The notes under the pieces were generated by a model, which saw only the letters and a program-made list of their open reading frames with translations, did no database searches and was not told the origin of the DNA. Source: Parelaphostrongylus tenuis (lineage: Eukaryota; Nematoda; Chromadorea; Rhabditida; Metastrongylidae). From it: a stretch of 64,000 nt of DNA. The stretch covers positions 1 to 64,000 of the forward strand of contig JAHQIW010000964.1 of assembly GCA_019055375.1 (NCBI GenBank). Reading direction: 5' to 3'. Position 1 is the stretch's first letter. Every line of letters begins with the position of its first letter. Of this stretch, positions 11,501-26,500 are shown piece by piece. Made by a program: the position numbers and the translations under genes.

Positions 11501-14500
11501 ATTTTGCCAGATTTAGCGCTTTATTTGGTTCTTTGAATGCGTTTACTAGTTAGAGAAGGAGTGCCACACAAATGGCTATATTATCAAGATATAAAGCGTT
11601 ATGAACAAACGACGGCATGCTTTCAATCAAAAGACAAATTCTTCCACCTTTGATTCTTGATGCGGATTCTAAAAAGGGGCTTGGTGATGTTCTCTGTCTG
11701 AGTTATAAGTAGATGAGGAGGCCTCTGTAATCAATTCTAGGAAGCTGCTTGTGTTGAAATGCACAGTAAGCTTCGAGGTGACGTGATATTGTGGATGGAA
11801 GAGATCCGACATCAAGAAGGCAGCCGTTCAGAATAGGAGAAAGAAGAATCTGCTTCAAATTCAAGATTATCAGGAGGTTACAATGGATATTTTCAGATGC
11901 AAATCGTTCGTCGATCGCTGGGTGCTTCATTGGAGCTCCGTCGCTCGTCGACGTTATCGCTTCCGGTCGGTGGTGTTATGCCAATTGACACCACTCATCT
12001 AGAAATCGGTGATGCAGTCAGCTCTGCCGACGATCTCGTCTACACACGTCATCAAACAGCCACAAGAAGGCGAACTAATCTTGGAACAAGGTAATGGGCG
12101 ATCAACTCTGTTATATGTCCTTCCTGTATTCGTATATCGGCAACTTCAGCGCTGATTTATATGACAAAAGTTCTTCTAAGTTATCCTAATACACTTTAAT
12201 TACTATTTTTGAGCCTTACATAAGTGTTTCGAGCAAGGATAGAGAAGTTCGAAGGTTCTGAATCTTGTTTCTCATCATATATTACCACCTTATTGCACTA
12301 TTGTTGATTTGTTCTCATTTAGATTCGGTTATTCGTTTTTTAAAAATTATTTTGAGACTTCAGTGGCTGTTGTCTTCTTTCAGAGAACACTTCAAGAACA
12401 CCACGGCTGACTGTGCAGCGTTTTCACTCAGAGGGACGTTGATCTGGCTCGTGTACAGTATGTTCATAGTGCCAACGGTTCCGGACGGGACACCATTCAA
12501 TTCAACATCTCTTCGCCACACATCACAAAAGGGCCATATACTCTCTATGTGGAAATCTACGAGCATTACGTGAGTTTCAAAGTCTGGCGGATAGAAAAGC
12601 GACCGGAAGCGTTTTATTTTAGAAAAAAAGAAGAAAACAGGGAAAAGGCCTAAAAGTGCTCAAGAGGTCACTCGAGATATGAATTGTAGATAAAGATGCA
12701 TAATATATGCGGTAACTAGGAAAATCTACAAAATCTAATTCTCTTCTCCTTTCTCTCGGAATTATAGAAAAAATCAGGGCGATTGCATGTGTGAGTCTTA
12801 TGTACATCACATCACCGTCAGTATTTTGACTTTCTACTAAAAACAAGATGATGCAACACGCGATTATCTGCTTGATGCGCACTGTGGCATGTTTCCCCTT
12901 TGCTAATCTCAGTATGGGGAGTGTGCTAATGATGAGACGGGCGAGGCGTATGGGAACATAGGTAATCACTAGTTTCAATAGGAAACCTCGATAAAAAGAC
13001 GCAATAGAAACTTTGTGGGATAAGCGGTTTTGTTATCTATCAAACCCTTTCAAATTTTGCGTCAAATTCATCAACAGAAACACCGTCCTTTTTTCACTTT
13101 TTTCTTCATCATTTTCGTCGTTTTTTCTTACTTCTGCTTTCAAGGTAAATGTGAAATCATCACTTGCTTCACGTTGTCGCGGGAAGTTCAGCTGTGATTT
13201 CAAATAGTATATTGAACGTGACCTCGTCGGATAGAGAGGATTATGTAGTGAACGTTGTGGAAAAGCCGAATTACGGTTGGATTGTGCTGGATTCGTGGAG
13301 CATCAACAATATCAGCTCTATAGGTGAGGTGTTTTCATTGAAGAGTTGATCCGTTGAGGATTACTGAAGGTCTCTGACGTTCGATTATTTGCGCCGTGGT
13401 CCAATCTTAGACAACATGTGTAAATAGCGTCTACCATCTTCCGTTGACCCCTCGAAGCAATTTACATTCCAAAGTGGCATTCATAGACCGGAGGTGGGTA
13501 CGCAGTGATCTAGGAGTCAACTAAAACAAGCTGCAACGATGTCAATATTCGAAACAAAAAAGGTGAAAAATGAAAAAGCAGAGCCGTTATGACGCAGAAG
13601 CTATACTTAGCCGTAAATACTACAGAATACCCCACAACTATCTTGAATTGTCTACAAGAATCCTTCCATTCCGCTACTCTCATGGCAACTTTTATGATAT
13701 TGTAAGCTAAAATTATATATCCAAGAAAGCTGAGGTATGAAAAAGCTTTCGACCCTAGGTGAGAGTTTAATCTGCCTTTCACCTATACTGAAGGATATCG
13801 AGGAAACCCAAGTTTCCCGGATATCCTATGGTCCCAAACATTTATCTCTGTAATTTCACTATTTCTCGAAATGTTTGAATTCGAACGCTGGGTGATCGCT
13901 GACGATTTCAGATACATTCAGTGGTGCTGATCTTCGAGAACGTCGCGTTGTGTATGTGTCGGACCGCGACTCGGCAGCCACCCGTGATTCGTTTACGGTT
14001 ATCGTCTGCATCTCGCATCGTACTTGCGCTCAATCGCAAATCGTCGACATCATCTTTTCGCAGCGAAATGTACAAAGTGGGTTTTCACTGCTGAAGTTCT
14101 TTAACGATGCAACAATTGAGAACACCAAATAAAGGAGAGGTTGGTTCAGGCAAGTATATTGAAGAAATAATACAAGCTATAATGAGTATGTAGAGCATCA
14201 CCTTGTCCCGTTGATCGTCGCGTGACTCGAGCGGGTACATCCTTTTTCACAAACGCATGCAAGAATAGCCGTGTGGGTCATCCTTGCTTTAGTAATTCGT
14301 TAGATATCCCTTCCTTCTAGGCTTCTTGTGAAGAAATTAAACCGATAAGGTCGGTGGTCTTTCTGTGGAGCGCTCAACGTCGCGAGGAATCCAGTCGGTA
14401 GTGGCTGTCTTCCATCGATTGTCGTTGAAGCCCATCACGTTTCCCCTGCTCAGCTCTGGAGTGTTCTGCAAATCTTCGATATCTTGGCGTATAGAACAGC

Positions 14501-17500
14501 ATTTTTGATCTTTAGTCGGTGACACAGGTCAAAACTTTGGACCCTTTCTCTCATTTACAAGATATGGTATACTCCTACCATCGACTTTTCGCCGCGCGTT
14601 CAATGATGCCAAGTGATCTTTCATCCTGCTTTAGTAGCGATCAAGTTTGTGCTGCACACGTTATGGCAGGGATAAGCGTTGAGTAGAGTAGGTGAGCACG
14701 GAGTTGGATGTTCTTCGTCCTCTTCACTACGTCTTTGATGCTCATGAAAGCTTCCCAAGCCGCTCGTTTCCCCTGCTCAACTCTGAAGCTAGATTATTCA
14801 TGCCAACTCACGACCTAGATAGAGGTAACTGTAGCATTCAGAAATGTTCTTTTCATTCACCGTGAAAGCTCTATTCACGCTCGACAAAACACTATGTAGA
14901 GTAATGCGTAAATGGAAAATGTGGATTGTGGCAAATGTAAAGTGTAAAATAAGTAGACAAATAAATTTTGGTCTAAATGGAAAAAGTTTAGTCGGGAATT
15001 CAAGTTTTTGTTATCCTTCATGGATTGTCTTTCATGTTAATCTTTATTTTTCTCTATCTAGATGGGCTGGAAATACAGATAGCGTTATTCTTTTTCAAGG
15101 AGTACATATGTATAACTCTACCTACTCTAAAGTGGATTTATATCTAGCAATTTCAAGCTGTTCATTGTTCAATGTTCAAAGTTGAGTACGTGTTGACAGC
15201 TCAAGTAACAGAATCTTTTTCTCTTGTACAGATATCAGAAATTAAACTTACTCAAAGAGTAATAGATTAGTTATTTGAATTGCACAATCAAGGTTTCTAG
15301 CAGATTTAAAATATTTACGGTAAATTAACGAAATGAACATGAAAATCGTACGGGTTGCTATAGGTCCGCAACTCCTTCGCAACGAAATTCTCCGTGTTAA
15401 CGCTGAAAGGACTCCTATCACTAATGCTCACCTGGACACGGAGGTACTGCATCGGAGATTTTCTAACAGCGGAAAAAATTACAGCAAACACCTGTTCGCA
15501 TGAACACATTCAGGATCCGGACACGCCATCAAGTGCGGTGTTCTTCCTCATATCACGACCATCGAAAGGTATGGTGGTGAATGTGAACGACCCCTCAACA
15601 GCCATCTACAACTTTTCGCAAAAAGAAGTTGATGACTTGTCTATCATCTATATACGACATGCGAGTACGTTTTTTCCTTGATTCTTCTTCACTTCACCAT
15701 TTTCTGTTAATTCGCCCGGGGTGGCGTGTACCTGTCGTTGTTTACAATTATAAACACCTTTTTTATTGGATACAGTGTTTTTCCTAGACATCTGGTGATC
15801 GAAATCGAAATCGAAATTTTCAAACCTCATCGATTTCTAAAATGTGCTTGTTTTCTAGAAAAGCCTTCTAAGTGCGCTGAACCAACGAAATCAATGTTAT
15901 GTTACACACTCGAAGTGCTACGTTTGCGCAACTAGAGTCTGAGAACGGCATTTTGAAAATTTTTAACACTCATTCGATAGATAAGTTTTTGTTGATTCCA
16001 AAACTAAATGTTGTTTCTATAAGGTTTCCATAGAACTCTGTAAGAGCAAAAAGAAGATTACATTTCGCATTGGCGTTTTTCGTCTCGTATATGAGCTGTA
16101 TATGCGCGAAAAGCAAAATCGTGTAGGAAAAATCAAGGAGTATCACTTTAATACAAGAAACTTAAAATTTTCCTAAAATTATCAATTAAATGACGAAGAT
16201 CGCACGCCGTTCGCGAATCGCGCCGCGATCGATCAATCCCCGTTCCGAACAGCTTCAACTCATTATTTATGCTGAAAATCGGTATTCAAGCAAATAAAGC
16301 AAAGTCTCAGCTGAAAGTCTTGTGATGAAATCGACATACAAATCATGGTGTAGTCATTATCTGTGGGTCAGCTATGACCACTCAAACAACCAGTGATTTG
16401 ATATTCATCCTTCCGTGCTTGTGTCAAGTTCTTTATTGATTTCAATAATTTACTTACATTTGAAAGTCAAAGTTTCCAAGAGATTTCAGATGCATCTGAG
16501 TCTGGTGGGTTTTCATTTTTACTCTCGGATGGCCTCCACCAAATCGGACCTGAGTGGTTCTCAATCGAGAGTTGGAAAAGTACCTCACCAATTCTACAAG
16601 CCAACTCAAAACTACTTGCCTCACCGAGTGCCAGCACCGTGATTGGTGTCGAATCGTTGAGAGCAAGCATTCCCAATGTAAGCTTAACCGAATTTCTGAG
16701 ATGCGTTAACATTTATTTAGCAACTTGTTAATTGAATAGTGAACGTAACACTGCCTGTTCAAAAGAGCTACAAACGACGGTTATCATGCTATGTGCTCCA
16801 CCATGTATGATTTATTCAGACTCGTCCGGAAGAGATTTTGTATTCTGTTTCTAAACCGCCAAAGTATGGAAAACTGGTCATCGACTCTCATGAAGTGGAT
16901 AAATTCAGTCAACTTGATGTGAATACTTTCTACATTTATCTCTTTTCAAAATTTAATGCTTTTCATGCTTTTGTTATTTATTGAATAACAGTAATATGAG
17001 TACACGTAAAACCTACTGCTTTTTCATGCCAGGGTGCGGTGTTCGAAAAATAATTGCAAAAATTTTGCGATACAAGCAACTTGAAACCTAAGGTAGATTT
17101 CGAAGCTGCGTCCAACCTTTCTAGGATTCCGATTTTTTTCGGTAGTAGCGGGTGAAGTCCACTTGAGGTTCCGGGTCTGCTCGTATCTAAATCCTCTTAT
17201 GGTTGATTCTCATCCTGACGCTATTTTGTATGAAGATCAATCGGAATCGTGTCGTCTACAAAAACGATGACTTCCCGCAAAAAGATTGGACTAGGAAGGA
17301 CTCGTTTCATTTTGTAATTCAGAAAAATGGTTCAGATAATCCAGTTGAAGAAGAATTCAGGTAAACATCATATTCAGATTTCATGTTCAAAAGTCAAGCT
17401 GAAGTTGATTTTTTGAGGTTTCGCATCTCATCCACATACGCTGCCTTGCGTGATCCTACTGACAACTATGTGAAGGTATCGCCTCTCAACACCTCAAAAG

Positions 17501-20500
17501 GTTAGCGTTTGTGAATTGTTAATTTCTTCGAAGTTTTCTCAAGATGTCAATGAATACCTCATAAAAATTCACTACTGTTTGATTGGTTGCTGTCCTCTTG
17601 AACTAGCCCTCCAGGTATTGACCGATCACGTGTGAAGAGCATGCATTCGTTTTTCTCAAATTTTCCCCATAATTCTTTTCGATCTCGAATTCTGTTATAT
17701 AGCAATAATTGTTGAATTTTCGCTCACTGCTCCTTCTTAGAATGTCTATATAGATATTCAAAATGAAAATTGTAAAAACTGCATTTTGGCCTCTATTCTT
17801 CACCGTCTAAAGTTTTTCGACATAATGCATGCAATCTTCTACAAATATTTGGCTGCTTAATTAAGTTAAGCATTTGTATTGAAGTTTTTTCATTGTAGGG
17901 GGCTCAGTGACTTTAACTACAACCCAGCTCGATCCATCTGCACTCGCGACGGCAGTGGAGAATGAGGTGATCGAAAAAGATTTCTATTTTCCTTTTTCAA
18001 GGGTGCTCATATGTAGACACCGAGATTTATTGGATGTGATGAACACTGAGAAGCTCTCAGGGCAATGTACGATGTTTAGCCTGAGGTTTTGTTGTCACAT
18101 GATCTAAAGTGACGAAAAAGATGACAGGGAAGGGCGTAAAAGAAAAATGGGAGTTCCAAAACGAATCTAACTGCTTATAACGTACAAATCCTTCTGAATG
18201 AAGGCAGATGTTTCGTAATTTTGTTCATGATTCCAGTCGATTGCTTCACTGAACTAAATAAATCTTTCAATGATTTATTTGTCGATGGAGCTTCAGTCGG
18301 TTGGCAATAAAGCTGTGCAAAGCGTTCCTGAGCAACGGATGAGTAAAACACGTTTAAAAACTCTATCATGCCCTTACCGTAAGATGGTGATGGTGACGGC
18401 GATGATCTCCTTGTGTTTGCTGTGCCCAGTTTATACACACAAACATTGAAAACTTTCTTCTTCATGCAATATAGCAAGATTGTATGATACCGTAAAGTTA
18501 GAAAATAGCTGCTGCTCAAGGCAGCTGGTGGATAGTAAGATAGTACTCTCGACTTCAAGGGTATAATTATAAGAATGGATTTCTCAGAGCAATTAACGAC
18601 ACAAATCAAACGCTATTGCCGAGGATATTATAAAACAGCTCCACTTCGACACCTTTTGTTTTCTGATATCATGCTACCATTAAATATGTCGAAGATAATA
18701 TCGAATCATATTGTATACGAATTTGAAGAAGTTCTACAAAAAGATATTCTACAAAATGTGGTATAGCGATTATCAGTGATGCTCTCTATCAAGAATCAAG
18801 GTGTTGGTCCGACTCTTGCGCAAACGTCTACGCAGTCCATGTGGAAATGCCTTAGCTCAGCTGTTTCTCGTCTCTAAGATCGCAAGAGAATCGTTCCGAT
18901 TAGCGCTCCACAACTCTCACAAATAAGACGAAATCCTCGAGAAGTAGCCGATACAAAAGGAAAATTGTTTGACGGCCTTTGTGGAGGCTTAATGCGGGGA
19001 AGCGAATCAAATGCAGGACTTTGAGTTTTGTATCGTTAATGTTGTTGGTCTATATGGAACGAATTAGAAAAAGTAGTTTATGAGCAGCTGAAGAAGCAGC
19101 TATAGAAGGTGTACACATCATGACGTCCTTCGTTACTAAGTAGAATCCCTTCGTAAGTTATATGAAAAGGAATACAAAGAAGAAGATTGATAACAACACA
19201 CAATCACGTGCTATCACCATGAATAACGTTTCCATACCCCTGCTATAAAGTAAGGCTCAGTATGCAGCGAAGGCCACTTATGAGGTTGACGACACCGCTG
19301 AAATGTGCGTATGGCTCTGACGTACCAACATCGAAAAACCTCAAACATTCTCACAGATTATATGGAGATTTTGTCATCACGACATCATTGTTTCACAACA
19401 TTACCATTGAGAAGGTTACAGATTCGATGAGACTATATCTTCTCACTAAAATATTTACACTTTCGAAAAGCTGCTCAAAACTGATAATAATACCATGAAA
19501 GGAAGAGTTGCTTGGTTGATAACATTGCTCTTAAAACAAAAGTTGAAAGCAAAGCTGACAGAACGAATGTTGGCCGATTTTCGATCTCAATGAAATGATT
19601 TTGGTGGATAAGGGACTCTGTCTCTGAGAGAGAAAATGAGAGTAAGCGGAGCATAGTAATTACGATGCGCAAAAAATCATGCGTCCAAGATGCTGTGTCA
19701 TATACAGAACTCTACCTCAGTTGGGAGTTAAACCCACTTTTTGCCCTTATCTGATACACGTGCTAACCAATCTAGCACTTCTCTTACTCTTTCAATCAAA
19801 AACGCGAAGATGTTGCCGGTAACGAAATGTAAGGGTGTCACTTCCGGCAAGTGTCAAGCGTTGGTTCAATTCCGCCTATAAGTCTCACATATCACTCAGC
19901 ATTCCTGAATATATGCTTTTGACTGGAAGTACTCTTATGACAGCGATAAAATGAAGAATTCCTAAACCACCCATCCGTTGTTTTGCGACTTCCTACGTCA
20001 TGGTACTTCTTGGGCTGGCAATAGCATTCTCGGTTACTAGTAGCGGACCAGAAGTTTACTATTTTTTCCAACTGTCTTGTTTTGATTTTTCACCAGTTCT
20101 TCTCAGGAGCTAATGCTTGAAGTGTCCATGCTTCCACGCCATGGTGAACTTGAATTCCTTGATGGCGTTGCTACTTCAATCACTTGGATTGATTTCCAGT
20201 TAGAACCAAAGCTTATATACAGGCATGGGGTAAGTTAAAAATGATTATGGAAGCTTCATAGTTGTCAGTCCTTCTCTCATAAAATTCCCTTCGTTAGTTT
20301 AGTCTTTTTCTTAGGGTGAAGAACCTCGTAGCGACTCTATCACATTTTTCATATACCCAACCAGCGAAAGAACTCGCCGTTCTAGTCGATTACGGGTAAC
20401 TGTATTAATCCATATCAATGCATTACGAGATCCACTAGTACAGGTAAGTGAGATCTCTGCTAAATTTGACATGCTGATTTTTCCGTATATACGGCATCAA

Positions 20501-23500
20501 AATATAGAATGAATGGTATCATTTGTTATAAAATCAGCTTTCATTGAAAAGGAATGAAATCTGTTCTCTTTATGTCTGCTATTTCGACTGCGAAACGAAG
20601 AAAACTATCTGAAATGTTTGAAGCGCTGTGTAACATGTATCCTTAAAACAACCGTGGCCTATACAGGCTAAGGTCGTATCATTTATTCTCTCAAACTAGG
20701 GTGAACTTTGCACAATTGTCTTGGGATATTAGAGCTTTTTTTGCAAAAAAAAAACTATTGGAGTTTTTCTACCGCTCTGGTTTCGATATGAATTTTGATC
20801 TGGTAAGGGAGGATCGAGATGGCTATTGATTTTTGCCACCACAAAATTCGGTAGTTCAGCAACCACATAAGATGACACGTTGACGAAGATCTGTTTCAAG
20901 TTCAAAACATTTGCTTAATTTTAAATTTCCCAAGTATTGAAGGTGGCGAGATTTCCGACGTCAATTTCGGTGAGAAATTCTGGTGTGGTGCCATTGTCGT
21001 CACAGCTTTTCTTCGCTTCACATCCTAACGTACCATCCCAGTCCATTGTCTATGAGCTGATTCATGCCGGATCGGGGCTAACCGAAATTCGAGTTAATGG
21101 ACAGAAGAGGAGCATGTTCAGCCAACAACAGGTATGAATTATTTGCTGGAGAGCAGCAGACAGCTACAGAAATTGTGCTAAGGAAATATAGAATGTTCAA
21201 AATCTATTTGGCGTTTGTATATATATTGCATTCTTTTTAAGAATTTCAGGGTTCAGAATTAGTTGTCATAGTAGAGATTTTGACAGATTTGATCCTATGG
21301 AAGTCCTGCTTATCCACTGTAAGCAGCTCAAACTGAAATGAGCCACGGAAGAGAGGAAGACTTAACAAATTAATCTTGCGATGTTGATGCCGCAGTATCG
21401 TGGCGCACTTGACATTGAATATGAAGGAGTCTGTTAACTGTCTTCACTACAGACATTGATAAATTAAGGGTTTGGTACTTTTGCGTTAGACGGCACGGGA
21501 TCAAGCACCGATCTCTTTTGCTGGACAAGAACTATACATAAGATGAAAATAACATCAAATTCACATCCGTGAGCATGGCTTTTGGCCAATTTACGCGCTG
21601 CGGGTTGGGGCTGCAAGAGTAGGGAAGGAGCAGGGAAAGGGTGATGCGATCACTTATCGTTGGCACGTAATTGAAGCGCGATTTTCGTCAGCTGGAATTC
21701 AAATCCACATTTCACTCATTTCGGGAGCGCGTACTGAACCATTGCACTACTGACGCCCGTTTTACACCACTCTTTCTACGGTATAACCCGTTATCTGTCA
21801 ACAGCTAGCCGTCTACAGTCTATCAAAAGGCGGTGGAATAAAATAAAATCGAAGTGCGATTTTTGTCATTCGATTAGGGATTGGTTCCCCTCTTTGGAAA
21901 AAGCTCCAGATCAAACGTCTGACTATATACCAAAAAATTTTCCCAAAACGTTCATGTGCTTTTCGTGCTTCTAGCGAAATAATAGTAGAATTGAGTGCTC
22001 GATGTGTAACATAATTTTATTTTGAATTTTACGGCGTTGCGGTGTTTAAGAGAGGCGGACAGGTACGGCGCTATCCAGAGATTTAAGCTTTCGCGTGGAT
22101 ACTAACACTCTACGAAATGTATTTATTCAACAAAAGGGATCAGTTTTGGACGCCGTGCCGTCTAACGGAAAAGAACCGAAGGTTCTAATCAAAACAGATG
22201 CGCACACAACTATTCAAAAACAGGAACATACAGGAGAGCTTGATGCAAGCATCTCGGTTGTTTACGTAAATCTAGAAGGATTTCGATAATCGAAGAAGCT
22301 CGAAAAGTGGTTGCCATACGTAGCGTGCGACCAGATGTTTCTATTCTACGAATCTTCGCCTCATATATCAAGCTCACCAAAGCAAGTCTTCCTACTACTA
22401 CTCTTCCAGTCATCTCAACAACCTTCTGCTCAAGAATTCTTCCAAAAGCTTTCCCGAGACAGAAATTTCTACCAATGACTTCATCACCTCCAAAATTCTG
22501 ATTTTGTAATTGGTCGGCACATGCAAACTTCCTTTTTCTATTGAAAATAAGTGTAGATTGTAAAGGTTTTTTTTTGTTTAGTGAAGTTGAATCCGAGTTG
22601 AGATGCGCCAGTATAAAGTCACATGTCTGAGTACACAATTTGCTAACAACTTATTATAACACATCGTTGTCAAAAGCGCTACAGCCGCCATGGTTTTTTT
22701 GTAATCTCTAAAATTGATTGAAGTAGAATGTATATTATGTTCTGACTCTAACTTCTTCTATTATCTAGTCGATAAAACCTATCTATCGAAAAATAGAGTA
22801 TGAAGAAAGTTTAATTTCAAATAGCGGGGTGCGATATGACTCATAACCATAAGAATGCTGAATAACTACCGAAATTTGGAATGCAATGCTTTTGTGTCAT
22901 GAACTCCAACCGTTACAATGTCACTATTATCTCAAAAAGGCATAGTAGCGTCTGAAATCCATGACACAAAAACATCGCGTCATAGACTTTCCTCGTATCT
23001 CAGAATTCCGGTGATTATAATGTTTTACTTGTTATGCAAGTGTAGAACATTTTCTAAGACGTAGACATCTCTTTCCTACGATTTTCTTCGGCCTAGCATT
23101 TTAGTCGATGACACTAATGTTTAGTTTTTAGTTCATTCTTCATATCTTCAATGGAATCTTTGAAGGGATATAAAGAACTTATTGTATCAGATCACTACAG
23201 ATTAACGAGGATGTGGTGTCTATCGGTCACGTACCATCGTCTTCGATGTCAATGGCGACATACGATGTCGTCGTGTTTTCCGTAGAGGGTCATTCGCGTG
23301 CACTTGTGGTCAGAATCAAGCCTCTAGATTTGGCTCTGGAAAACCACACAGTTATCGAATATCCACAAGGAAAGACCTATGTGGTATTAAATAGGTAAAC
23401 ATTATTCAAGTTTCTGTTGAATTCTTTACACCACATGTCTCAATAGTGAAACGATTGGTTACAGGACTCATTTAAGCGCTTACTCGAATGGCGATCGATC

Positions 23501-26500
23501 CACCATAACTTATAAGGTCACTGGTAGACGTCTCTATTAGCATTTTTTTAATGAAGAACCAACAAAAAATTTGATATGAGGGCATTACAGATCACGAGTG
23601 GTCCTGAGAATGGCACATTCTATTGGGTGGCTGGTGAGAAAGAAGCAAAACACTTCACACAAAAAGATATCGACGAGGGAAAAATCCTTTATGCTCAACT
23701 CAACATGAACTCTTACAAGGTCGCTAATGAACTATCCATATGCTTCTCGAATTGCCTACATTCTTAGAAGAGACTTTTTCGACCATGTTTTCGTTTCTTT
23801 TTCGGACGATTGATACAAAAAACCGTGAGATGTTGGTATGAGATGTATATGCCACATGTTATATCCCTATCTCATTTCTTCGCAAAAAAAGACAAAAATA
23901 ACGTATCTCTGCGTGTTTTTTATAACTACGTGGAAATCATGTTTCTGCCATTTCAGGATAGCTTTGAATTTTTATTGGCGAATACCGAGAAAGGTGTAGT
24001 ACGTAACCGATCAGAGATCGCGGTGCGACCACTAGTGACTGCTCAACCGGTGATCGTCGAGACAAACAGTTCTGTCCCATTGACTGCCAGCCAGCTGAAC
24101 GCCAGTGCCTTACAGGTTTGCAAGCTCTTAATGAGTATTCAGTATATAAGTGAAGGTAGGTTACTGCAGAACACTGATTTCTATCCGGAAAACATAAGGC
24201 GGGATATAGCAGCTTGATGTCTGTGAAGTGATTAGTATCCGTTTGCATCAAAGAATTGGTGAAACTTTCCTTCTTTTTTCTTCTAACAACTTTGATTCTA
24301 TTGCACGTTCTAGACAGTTGAATGCTCTGCAGCTTTCTCTCAATTTTGTGCAAGCAGACGCTAAATACTTAAACCATAGTTCGCTTGTACCAAGGTTATT
24401 TCATGAAAAAAATAGTGATTTGGCCCACTGCATTGTCCTCTACCTGGCCGATTAATGTGGCGCAGGAATCACTGTCGTCACAGGTATTTGTGCCTTTCCG
24501 AAAAAGCATCACATCGTGGAAATCCTCTTGAAACCACGCTCAAAACCTCCACATATGAATGAGAAAAGAAGGCAACGGATTCTCAAACTTTAGCCAAATC
24601 CATGCACGATCCACTTTTACCTCATGGACGACGATTGCAAGATTTCGGTGCCAATAAAAGACAAGTGTGGCTTCACACGAGACGTGAATGCCAGTCATTT
24701 GTGTTTCTATGTATATGAAATGTTATGATATCTTTCTTTTGTGTCATTTCACAGCGTTGCATATTTTAATATGATCTTTGATGATCAAGTAGAAAAATCT
24801 GTGTTATTACGAGTTAGCGACGAATGACGGTCTTTTTTGTGTAACCTCCTCGGGAAGTAAATTTAGTGAGATTTACACAAAAAATAAGAGGAGTTCAAAA
24901 AAACATTCTAAAACGTTGAAATTCTCAACCTTCAACAAACGATGAACTAGTGGTTCAAATAAGCAATGGAAATCTGTCAGCCTCAACTTTCATCCCTAAT
25001 CAAGTGCTTTAAGCTGCGTTCAACACAAGAACAACGAGAGATATTTCCGGTCTAAATGCTTTATTTAATATTCAAAACTCTATTGTGGTTTCTCTTAGGG
25101 ATCTACACCTCGTTTCCTTATCACATCAACTTTGAAATACGGGAGAATTTCACTTGATCTGCTTTCGAATCATGTTCACTTCTTCACATTTCCTGATATT
25201 CTACGTGGTCGGGTGTACTATCAGGCGTTTACTACAGACAAGGAGGTGAGTGGTTCTGTACTTTTTTGGCACTTTCTGTCAGACGGCGCGGAATCAAAAA
25301 CCAATCCCTTTCGCCGGAGAAGATTTCATAAAAGTGCTAGTAATTATTCGAAAGCTTAAATCTCTGGCTAGCGCGGTACGTAGCCGGTTTTCGAAAAAGT
25401 CTCTATAATAACGCTTCAATGAAATGATGATATTTCTTTTCACACATTTTCTTGAAACTATTAGTAATCATTTGATAGCATAATATTTAGGAGCACCAAC
25501 ATTGTGCTCATTTTCTGGAAAGACCGTTTCTGCGCAGTGTGATAGGGAAAGTAATTGGTTCACATACGCGAACAAACGTACTTTGGAATACTCAAGGGCT
25601 GCGAGCTGGGGCGGCAGGAGAAGTCGACGCGATTATCGATCGATGGCGTCTGAATGAAGTGCGATTTTCGTCACCTGATCAAAGACTGTTTCCCCACTTT
25701 CGTGAAACTCCAGCTCAAATGTTTGACTATGAGTTTAAAAGATTTTCTCTACACGTCCATGTGCTTTCCGTGCTTTCCGCGAAATAATAGTTAAATTACG
25801 CGGTCGACGTCAAATGTAATTATATTTTGAATTATACAGCGTTATAAAAAGCCTTTCTGAAGAAACCGGCCACGTATGGCGCCAGCCAGAAATTTTAGCT
25901 TTCGATTGGTTACTAACACTCTTATCAAAATTCTTGTCCAGCGAAAGGATCGTCTTTGATCCCATGCTGTCTAACGGAAAAGTAATTATTTTAATACTGA
26001 AGGACAAAATTTAGTAGTGAATTCAATAAGATGCGCGGACTTTTTCCACTCTTTCACATTGTAATTTGCAAACGTGCAAAGTCTACGTAATGATCAAACC
26101 GCTTCATCAAGCTAGTCCTTTTTGGCTTTACCTAACATCTTTCTACTGTTTATCTAGTGAAAATTATTTGGCAATATGAGATTCTTTCTAAGAATCAAAA
26201 TAACTTTATGAGTCTTTGTGGTTTACATATTAGGTAGGTGGAGGAGACACTACGGTTGGTGTTTCGAGTTGTCTCTGCTGCTCTTCGACCCATTTTGAAG
26301 TCAAGTTCTGGAGCCGCAACAACTTTTGCATGAACCAGCATTCCTTCCAAAACAAATATAAAATAAGTAGCTAGTAATACGTCGTTGACAAGAAAGCATA
26401 AGGCGAGGAACTTGGATCAGAATAATTTATGACAAAACGATATTTGTTGAAGAATCCATTCCAATATCAAACGGCGCATTTCAGCTACGCAAAAACCGCA

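Noticed and set aside
18175..18609. 144-codon minus-strand open frame as an intronic gene
   Set aside because: No domain, no convincing start or splice context, and AT-rich introns of this length give such frames by chance.
22210..22638. 142-codon minus-strand open frame as an intronic gene
   Set aside because: Partly abuts a TIR element and shows no family features.
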